Source: Euclidia mi
Lineage: Eukaryota > Arthropoda > Insecta > Lepidoptera > Erebidae
Assembly (NCBI GenBank): GCA_944739405.2
Contig: OX123192.2
Coordinates: forward strand, 50,086,486 to 50,150,485
Direction: 5' to 3'
DNA: 64,000 nt
The notes below the pieces were generated by a model that had not been told where the DNA came from, ran no database searches, and saw nothing but the letters and a program-made list of their open reading frames with translations. The position numbers and the translations under genes are program-made. Positions 55,587 to 64,000 of this stretch are shown piece after piece (within the stretch, counting starts at the first letter, position 1; the number at the start of each line of letters is the position of its first letter).

Positions 55587-55638
55587 CCATTTCTTTCATA
55601 GGTGATTTGATAGTTCAAATCACCTATGAAATAAATGG
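55587..55638. repeat. 24-bp hairpin, 4-base loop
   Basis: 55587-55610 (starting CCATTTCTTTCATAGGTGAT) pairs with 55615-55638 with a single mismatch. It lies only six bases beyond the previous hairpin. Confidence 0.85.
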
Positions 55639-55769
55639 AAACATAATTAAGATTGCATGTAAGTAACGATGACCTAGACATAAGACTATAATACATACTG
55701 CTATATATAGGATATGTTATGCCGAAGATTGAGCAGTGATGATGATGTATAGGACCGCGGGGTAAAACC

Positions 55770-55940
55770 TACAGCATGCACCACAACATATTTCGTGATA
55801 TGTGTGTATTCAAATCTTAATTATCGCCTGTCCTGTGCCTCAAAGAACACCTTAAGCCTTTAGCGTCTGTCTCGACTGTCATAAGAATGTTTGACCGTTG
55901 TTACGAAGAGTCTGTGCCCTTGAATATTACTGACAGATAG
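55770..55940 (+). repeat. S4-related fragment
   Basis: 'cgtctgtctcgactgtcata', 'gtttgaccgttgttacgaag' and 'ttgaatattactgacag' follow the first half of family S4. 'atgtgtgtattcaaatctta' plus 'attatcgcctg' also recalls the middle of SINE S1b, so this may be a mosaic. Confidence 0.4.
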
Positions 55941-56308
55941 CTTATATTATTGTTATACGCGTAAATATGGAAATTATGATTACCACCGTCTGAAGGTTTA
56001 TCCACACACACTAGGGCTGTGTCCGGGACATGGAAGAGAGGTATTGCGTCAGGCACTGAGAAAATATCGTTGTGTATATTTTATATAGACTCGTTCACTC
56101 CCACACATCTTTGCCACAAGCCGAGCTTAGCCGGCTTCTTCTTAGACGTTATCGTTTTTTTGTAAAAAAATAAGAATTACATGTTCTCCTCTTTTTTAAT
56201 CTTTTTTGTGGTCTTAACAATTGAATACGCACATGGCTTCGATAAGTTAGTGGAGCACGCCGTGCGTTAGAAACTTGCTATTTGTGGCTTTTTTTATGTA
56301 GGGGTAAT

Positions 56309-56957
56309 TAGTGATGTGCCGGATCGTTAAAAATGTATATCCGCGGATATGGATCGGAATACGGATATATGGTGTCAAGATCCGCGGATACGGATACGGA
56401 TACGGATATTTATTTTCTTACTGAATCGATGTCGTTGCACGCGACCTTGAAACGATAGTTGACGTCATGCACGCCCGGCGGAACAATAGACACATCATGT
56501 TTCGAGTTTTCTTTTGAAAGACAACTCCCGCACTAGGAATAAATGCTGTGTCGCGGGGGACTTTACAAACATACAGCTCATGGGCACAATGAACACCCAG
56601 ACTCGAAACAACAATTTATGGATTACACAAAGTGTTGTCTCGTGTGGGAATCGAACCCACAACACTCCGCGCAGCGTCAAGCGGCGAGGCGGCCGCTTAA
56701 ACCACTACGCCAACCGTGCAGTCAAATTGTACACAGTGTAACACTTTTATTAAATTATATTAAAATACTCTGAATGGAATTTAATAGTTTTTAACTTCTA
56801 CCTAACCATCTATAGCATTAGCATAGAAATTAATAAGTTAAAAGATCCGTTAAAGATCCGCGAGAAAAGTAACGGATACGGATACGAATACGGATCTTTC
56901 TTTTACCTCGGATATCCGCGGATTCGGATACGGATACGGATATCCGGAACATCACTA
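56309..56957. mobile_element. hAT-type MITE rich in CGGATA words, split by a SINE
   Basis: Terminal inverted repeats TAGTGATGTGCCGGAT (56309-56324) and its complement with one mismatch (56942-56957) are flanked by an identical 8-bp direct repeat, GGGGTAAT (56301-56308 and 56958-56965). An 8-bp duplication and termini starting TAGTG fit the hAT superfamily. The subterminal regions are dense arrays of 'cggata' and 'ggatac' words in both halves. There is no transposase. About 206 bp of the length is a nested SINE S3. Confidence 0.82.
56517..56722 (-). mobile_element. SINE family S3 nested in the hAT MITE
   Basis: Minus-strand copy with 'gacaactcccgcactagg', 'gtcgcgggggactttacaaa', 'cgtgtgggaatcgaacccac' and 'ggccgcttaaaccactacgc', ending 'caaccgtgcagtc'. 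The tRNA-like head is intact with both Pol III boxes recognisable. Confidence 0.85.
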
Positions 56958-57364
56958 GGGGTAATTTCGTAACCATCAAATACTACAGATATACTATAGC
57001 ATAGCCCATCCTAGCCTACACAGACGATCTAAGTTGGTTCATTGTGGGCTTTCAATATGGTTTGATGGTCATGTTATAACTGTATTGTTGGCATTTGCTT
57101 TGGTTTCCTCTGTAGTAGGTATAATTGGTTGTACTGCAAAGATAATGCTTTTGATGAATCAATTGATCTATCCCACCCGGTAAACTATATTGAATTCCGT
57201 GAATGTTTGATGGATTCTACAACATATCAGCATGGCAATGAGTGTTCCGTATCCACAATTGGATCCACACAGCAATATTTTATGTTGTGATATGTTTTAT
57301 AATGTACTGCTGTATTTGAACCATTATTTCATTTTATTTCATGGGTCACCGACATGGCTTAAAT

Positions 57365-57555
57365 AATCTTGTTCCGAGGCAAGAACCGAGGGCAACGGCT
57401 ATATGTGCCCTCCAAAGCTCGGTAGCGCTCTTATGTCAATTCCACGAAAGTAGTCACCCATCCAATTGATGACCTCTACCAAAGTTGCTTAACTTTGACA
57501 ATCTATTAAAGTAATAGCTAAGCAACGCTATAAGCGCAACTTTGAAACATTAATG
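57365..57555 (-). mobile_element. 5S-rRNA-related SINE, copy 3
   Basis: On the minus strand: 'caaagttaagcaactttggt', 'ccaattggatgggtgact'-like C box, 'gagcgctaccgagctttgga' and 'gggcacatatagccg'. It is more diverged than the copy at 47095. Confidence 0.65.
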
Positions 57556-58984
57556 AACACTAAGTCCATTTTTAAAATGCAGCGCAAGAATCCACTTCCA
57601 TTAGGTATATCATTCATGGATTTTGGATGGCCAAATATCGAATTCAATTTGAAGTTTGACAAACTTGTAATGTACCCACTCGTCTACGGCATGGCCTTAG
57701 GGTGATACCTGCTGCCCATAAAAGGGCTAAACTATTTGTTTCTCGTCACGGATCCCGTCGAAACTTTCATTGTCATTGTCCTTTGGGACTTGATAGAAAG
57801 GCCTTTTCGTTTTGTTTAGATTGTTCAATGTCTATTTATAAACTACATGGAACCTTTTATGTGCATCTCACATTGTAAAATATTATTAGATATCTGAACA
57901 ATAATTTTGAGGTGAAATATCAATAAATCAAAATTGTCAATAACCTTCTACAGATATTTAAAAGCATTTGGTTAATTTTATATACCTACCTTTCTTATCC
58001 ATACGAATATTATACGATTGGAAGTGTGTTTGATTGTTTGAAATTGATCTGTTTGATTCTCTATCTCTCACGTCGGAACGGTGCGAATATATTATGATAT
58101 GAGTTTTGTTTGTGGAAATAGTTAGGAGGCTGGAAACTAACACAGGCTTTTTACCGCGATTAGCGGTTCCTACGCGGCCGTGCGGGTGGAATGACGAAGT
58201 CTAGTTCTTCATAGAACTATGACTACTTTATAATAGGCACTCCAAATTATCGAGGTAATCCAAGTGTCAAACGCCTTAATCGCTTGGTAACGGCTGTCAC
58301 AAGTCTATTACAGACAAGTCAGCTCAGTGATTACTATGCATAGTTCAATAAAAAAATTACACTGGTTGCCAACATGTTTCTTCTTATTGTATAAGTTTCT
58401 TCGCCTCTAACTCTCGGCTTGACGTTGTCGGTTCGATTCCCAAGGTAAAGACATATTATTGATTCGAGTCTGTTCCCGTCATGATACCCTGTTACATAAC
58501 AGTAATTTCATGCAATCTTTTTCAGGAAATACTATTACTCATTTACCTCAAAAATCAATGCCATAATTTAGTTCATTTTATTTAATAAAACTCTTTTAAT
58601 CATTTACTCTAAGAAAAGTAGCCATAATTTCTGTCCATTCCAGAGTCAGAGTACAAATCTTCTTATATCGAAAAAAATGGAAAAGTAAATATCGGTATTA
58701 GCTACCAAGTAATAAATGTAAGTCCATACCAAGAGACTTTCCTCCCAATCAAAATGTAATCACAGTCTTGAAGGAGAAAATATCAGTTTGCAATCAACGG
58801 CGGTCGAAGTTGAGACTTATTTTCAAGCTTATAATTGACTTTTGACTTTGAATCTTTGATATACACGTGTTTAAGTATATAAAATAGCGTTACATAAATT
58901 GTAAATATTTTTTTTGTAAAAACGACGTAGCTCGCTGTATAAGCAGGGTGTTGTGGCAATAGGCCTGCCACATCTGCCGAAGGA
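57556..58984. other. No supported gene
   Basis: Anonymous sequence. A lone B-box-like word ('gtcggttcgattcccaaggt', 58429-58448) probably marks a SINE fragment. Nothing else is recognised. Confidence 0.35.
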
Positions 58985-59165
58985 CCGATCACAGATTAAT
59001 CAGACGAGTTTTAATGTGGAGACCACGTTTTGGCAAACGAAGTATAGATCGCACCCCTACTAGGTGGTCCGTCGACTTGAAAAGGTGCCTGGGGCAAAAC
59101 GCAGAGCATCGGTCATTGTAGCGCATGTTGGGAGCGGCCTTTGTCTAGCAGTGGACTGCAATAGG
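58985..59165 (+). pseudogene. LINE ORF2 C-terminal tail remnant
   Basis: A plus frame reads RTPTRWSVDLKR, then RSL, a stop, RMLGAAFV, a stop and QWT. This is the decayed end of the same kind of LINE ORF2 tail seen at 4790-4915. It is followed by 'agcagtggactgcaatagg'. Confidence 0.5.
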
Positions 59166-59784
59166 CTAATTGATTTGATTGAAAACTTAGCTATACTTCG
59201 TAGAATTCTTTAATTGAAATTTCGATAAAAAAAATACTAAATGGAATTCTGCCAATTATACGGCGTTTTCTTCTGAGAAACATTAACTGAGTTACTTTCG
59301 AAAATGTCAATTTAAAGAGGAATAAAAATGGCTACTCGTTTAACTAAGCTAAGTATGTTAATTACGTCTCTCTTTTAGAATTTGTTTGTATACCAATTTT
59401 CTTTTGCGAAATCGTTTTCAATATTATTATATGTTAATGTTGTTATTAATGTTGTTAAATATTTTTAGAAGCGAAAATCTATCTTTATTTTAATCATTTT
59501 ATGGTTTTAAATGTACTATTTTCGCTGGATATTTGGGATTCTGATTTATTTATAGGGCTAGGATAAATTTAGATTGAAATCCACTCTTGTGAATAGGTAA
59601 TGCATAATGTAGTACCTATATCTTAAAATACAAAGTTTCTTAATTGAATCACATTGTTACCAAGAGGCAAAGGAAAAGAAGCGCTTCAACCAATTTCCAA
59701 TCAAATGCCAACGATGCGTGGTGTAGATTAAAATGTACGGGATCTATACATTTTTCAGTAAAACATATATTATTCACATAAAAT

Positions 59785-59985
59785 AGCTTCACGCCTTTAT
59801 CCCCGAAGGGGTTGGCAGAGTTATGTTACATACCCAAACTTCGCCAGTTATGTTTTGGTCCCAATGTAATAGGGGGCGAGCCTATTGCCATCTACCGGAC
59901 ACATTATTATTAAGCGAGCGATAATTAACATTTTTAATGCAGACATAACTTCGAAAAGTCAGAGGTGTGTGGCACCACTGGGCCA
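59785..59985 (-). mobile_element. SINE S1b subfamily copy
   Basis: 'cttcacgcctttatccccga', 'aggggttggcagag', 'aatagggggcgagcctattg', 'gagcgataattaacattttt' and 'cgaaaagtcagaggtgtgtg' are the reverse complement of the S1b words at 22215-22460. The tRNA-like head is missing. Confidence 0.7.
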
Positions 59986-60394
59986 TCGTCGCTCACACAC
60001 ACATATTATACAACAAAGCAAATATATTGCTTCCTCATATTTCCTTCCCTTCAACAATAAATGCAAACGCTTCAACGAAGATCTAATATCATAGGCATAC
60101 CGACTAACATATTCATTTGATTCGCAGAGGAATGTGTTACGTCGTATTCTAAATATTAAGCGGAATGCTCAAACTGTGCTTCGGCATCACTGATACCACT
60201 GATACTCTACATGGTCTAAAGATGTCTAATCACTAGAAATGACACCTAGTATTGTATATGTGTGTGTGTGTAATGAATGCAATGCAAATATACGACGCAG
60301 CGATAGCTTACGGAGTGCCACGCACAGGGTATCAGATGCGAATCCAAGGCGCGCACTGACTTTTCAGAGTGTTGTTATTGTTGATTTTCGCTTA

Positions 60395-60615
60395 TCTAGT
60401 CCCAGCTGCCATGAAGATCTTTGGCAGTCGTTACATGGTCTGTACCTTTGTGTAAACTGATACTAGTCTAAACCATGGAACAGGGCTATCCGTTTGGTTT
60501 ATGGAGGTCTGACAGGCAATCTCTCTGTGGAAAAGCTCAAATTCCGTCAAATCCAGTAAGACTAGGAACCGGACCCTAGCTTGCAATTGGGACAAAGCTA
60601 GGAGCATGATGATAC
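60395..60615 (+). repeat. SINE-like family S4 copy
   Basis: 'ccatgaagatctttggcagt', 'actgatactagtctaaacca', 'ggaggtctgacaggcaat', 'ggaaaagctcaaattccgtc' and 'gctaggagcatgatga' match 51230-51500 in order. Confidence 0.65.
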
Positions 60616-62329
60616 ACATTGAAATTGTCTATAATTTTGAAAGAAAATGTTCACGAATGCTAGCAGTTTTGTGATATTCTGATGTATGAACTAAATGACC
60701 ATGATGATTCATCAAAATCCGTTCAGGAGATTTTGTTTTCGTCGAGGAGTAATAAATAAACGTCCATCCATCCTCACAGACATTACATAAGTAAATGAAA
60801 TGTTTCTTTTTAAGGCCTTCTTATGACCTAGGTGCCTGAAACCAAGCGGAAAGGGAAATTTTACAAAAATACAAAATCTAATAAGTTAGCAAGTGAACGA
60901 AAGTTTCCATAAGCACTGTGTGACTTCTTTTATAACTTATCGCGTTATATTAAACTAGTCGCAGCTGGAGAACAGACGACGCCGTTTGTATAATGCCGAT
61001 TTAAGGATTTGTGTGCGTAAACATGGATGTTTATTTTGGTCACGGTGTTTTTAAGTACGTCTTTACAGCAAAACAGTATATAATTGAGGACCAGATGGTG
61101 TTGTGGGTATGTGGTAGAATATTATTATATTTTAAACAATGTTCCTGCGACACAAACATATCATAACGCCTGCCCAATGCATTATGGAAATGACGATATA
61201 ATGTCACTACATCAAGGATGCCCCAATAACTATCTAAGTATCCTTTACCGCATTACTAAGAATAACCTAATGTACAATGTCTTCTATAAAACGCCAGAAC
61301 CCTTTCTAGGCAGGATCTAATTCATTGTAAGCCTCTCTAGGGCTAAGCGGCCACTTCTCGGTTCCATTGTTACCAACAGACTTCTAGTAGTCACAAGTCA
61401 GACTTTAAAATGTAATTATCGTGTAATTGTCGTCATAATAATGTAAGCAGGGGTGTTATTTCATTAAAGTGCAGAGTTCATATTTTCAAACTTTCGCCAT
61501 TTTAATGTTAAAATTATTGTAACGTGTGTATATCGCGAGATTATCTTTACGTCATACATTATCATACATACAAATAAAGCTGAAGTATCTGTTTGTGATT
61601 TCAAAATAACATTGAAAATAACATCAAATTCAAAAGTTTGTTCTAAAGACGTTGGTTCCAATATTTGTGTCATTAAAAGGTCCTTAGGCCACATCGTAGG
61701 TCTTTGAGCGTCACAGTTGACCGATACTAGAGTTGGCCACGTAGAAAAGAAAATGATTCTAGGGTCTATCTTCTATGAACAGATATTAGTTAAATGTTCA
61801 TTCATTAAAACATTTCGTAATTCATCCTCAATGTTTTCACGAATTTTCTTGATAACAATACCATTAGTTCCGATTGTGCCAAATCAGCAAAAAATACCCA
61901 ATTCTTTACTAAAATGCTAGTCGGACAAAACATAAATCACTGTTGGTACCGAACCTATGCTTTTAAATTTATTACTCTTTTTTTTTACCTTAAATCTTGT
62001 TTATTTATTTGTAAAGCTACATACACAGAGCAGGTACATATTAAACAACGTTTGACCACGGTGTAAATAAAATAATGCGTTTTCATCCTGTAATTGTAAA
62101 TATATGCATGTGTTAAAATATGAATTTTATTTCTGATTTATTATTTTAAAGACAAATATTCGAGTAAAGCAAGCAGTTAAAGTCCAAAAGAGGATGCTCA
62201 TCACAAAATATGAGGCAACGATTACCAAAAGACTGTATAATTATTACAATGCAGAGACAGGGCATCAGTTTTAAGCCCATGGCAATAACTTTTCTAAGTT
62301 ATGTGCGTATAAAGTTGTTAATTATTGCT

Positions 62330-62560
62330 TTCTTCATGCTTTGGAGAGAACTTAAGTCTTGGCTTTAATGAAGATCTTTGACAGTCATTATAAGCAGTCA
62401 GTATCTTTAAATATACTTACACTAGTCATAGACATGGATACTTTTGGTTGCAGAGGTCAGACGGCAGTCGTTCGATGGAAAAGCTAATATTCTGTCTGTT
62501 CTGTCAGCTAATAATCTGGTTGAACTAGAATGCCGATCCCGGCAAAAGTCTGCATGCAAT
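62330..62560 (+). repeat. SINE-like family S4 copy
   Basis: 'atgaagatctttgacagtca', 'cactagtcatagacatgga', 'ggttgcagaggtcagacggc', 'ggaaaagctaatattctgtc' and 'agtctgcatgcaatcgggtt' follow family S4. The open frame from 62444 starts inside it and is not a gene. Confidence 0.6.
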
Positions 62561-62761
62561 CGGGTTAACCTAAAGCCCACTTACCACGGACGCTGTATGC
62601 CTGTCTCCGTGACTGAAAAACTACAGAATATATTTAATAGTAAAAAAATCGATTTAGGTAAATCAATTGTTATTCATTTGGGTCATTCTCGTATTCAAAA
62701 GCTAAGACCAAATATACAAGAATTAATAATAAGTATTACACCAATCGGGACTGAACTGTAA

Positions 62762-64000
62762 AGCATTATTTAATAAATAAACATTTTGACAAAATCGTTT
62801 ATATAAATCGATAAAAAAATGTATATGGCAACATTTTATACGGAACGAGAAAATTATAAACAAAGCGGCGATTATCAATGGCGTCATTGCTATTGCTTTG
62901 GATTGTAGTGTATGCTATTTTATCTATCCGTCAATACGTTGAGTTGAGCTCCGGTTCCGCCGGCATTGATAGTGTTATTCGTAGTGTATTATTTCGCGAA
63001 AGGACGCTTGTAAATTCATTTTGTGCTACATTTCCTTGACACTATGTCTAGTCTGCAATGCATAAATTGCAACTGCATTTAATTTCCATAATATCCTAAA
63101 TATTTATTGGAGAGATACTTTGGTGTTTGAGAAACTACCAACAATTCTGTCTGGAACAAACCTTTACGCATTCTCGAAGGAATAACCATGTAAAACGGAC
63201 ATAAAAAAGATTTATGTAGATTGTCTAATTTAGTATACATTGTCTAATTATGACTAAACGTAAATAATTATCTTGCTTAACGTAAATAAACATGACAAAA
63301 ATCAACAAGTCATTTGTGTCATAGCTGCCATTAATGTCATAGGTAAATTGTCACAGGACCTATCTACTCGTACTTACGGCCTTTAGTAAAATTCAAACTG
63401 AAATAACTTTTGAACACGAAGTTCTAAAAATCTCATAAATTAAACAGTAATTATATATGCTATTTCCTGTCAAATAAATACAAAAACAGTGCCTACCATG
63501 TAGTCTCAGATATACCCATAGGCCGGTGCCAAACGCCCACACATTCCTGTCATTACCATTTGAAAAGTGCATGTGGCTTTAAACAATAGACAGAATAATG
63601 CTACACCTCAACCCTCCTTAAGGTTTAGGTGCATAATTTATCGCGACGTAACCGTGGTATGCCCCCGGCAGCAATTACTATAGTAATATTAATACAATGA
63701 TTAATGGTGATGATAATATAATGATGTCAATCCCTAATCGTGTGGCAATTCCAATATAAAAGTAAAATAAATACTTGCCTGTCTTTTCAATGTAAGTTAC
63801 AACAGTGAGTCGATATAACGTCATAACTATCATTAATTAAAATGATAAAGTAAAACCATTTCGCTTCCTAATAAACTACACCCATACAATCTCAGTAAAC
63901 AGATTGTTAACCGCCACATAAGTAAACGCAACTCCTCCTCATGTAATCCTTCATTCCCCTCTTACGGCTCTCAAGGGAGCGACCGAGTAATCTATTTGCA
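62762..64000. other. No supported gene
   Basis: Anonymous AT-rich sequence to the window end, with no repeated or coding signal recognised. Confidence 0.4.

Noticed and set aside
62444..62761. 105-codon open frame
   Set aside because: Its first third lies in an S4 repeat and the remainder has no recognisable motif.

Overview
This looks like a lepidopteran (moth or butterfly) nuclear genome window: AT-rich, with spliced insect UDP-glycosyltransferase (UGT) genes, SINE families with moth-type consensus tails, and LINE remnants throughout. There are no bacterial-style operons, CRISPR arrays or convincing stand-alone tRNA/rRNA genes. Family names come from reading motifs and repeated words by eye; no database was searched.

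The only host genes I can support are three UGT loci that share one four-exon plan with intron phases 0, 1 and 2. UGT-A (24501-27175, +) is a heavily broken pseudogene. UGT-B (29671-33889, +) joins into an intact reading frame of about 518 residues with signal peptide, sugar-donor motif, membrane anchor and ER-retrieval tail. UGT-C (42308-48960, -) is nearly intact but carries a stop near the end of exon 1 and a 4-base deletion in the sugar-donor motif of exon 3; its TATA/initiator pair is still present. Active members of this family glucosylate small lipophilic molecules (plant toxins, pigments, hormones) at the ER membrane.

Nearly everything else recognisable is transposon-derived. 1-5.3 kb: small repeats and a LINE reverse transcriptase remnant. 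5.3-8.6 kb: a roughly 2.7-kb imperfect palindrome built from a LINE 3' end plus a SINE, then a 200-bp tandem duplication. 10.1-11.5 kb: an unidentified terminal-inverted-repeat element full of GCGTCCA words. 12.9-15.5 kb: a jockey/CR1-group LINE whose (ATT)n tail appears to have received an R4/Dong-type LINE. That insertion was later copied in a near-identical 2633-bp tandem duplication (15897-21162). 21-24 kb: a 5S-rRNA-like SINE and other SINEs. 34-42 kb: repeats, a PIF1/Helitron-type helicase remnant, and a LINE interrupted by an unknown 328-bp insertion. Inside UGT-C: an ORF1-only LINE fragment with three zinc knuckles. 50-57 kb: an inverted SINE pair, a PIF/Harbinger element whose MADF ORF is split by a SINE, and a hAT-type MITE also split by a SINE. 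57-64 kb: sparse old repeats.

Two themes stand out. One is nested insertion with readable target-site duplications, which gives a relative chronology. The other is an unusual number of near-perfect short-loop foldbacks, two of them within or at the end of copies of one SINE-like family.
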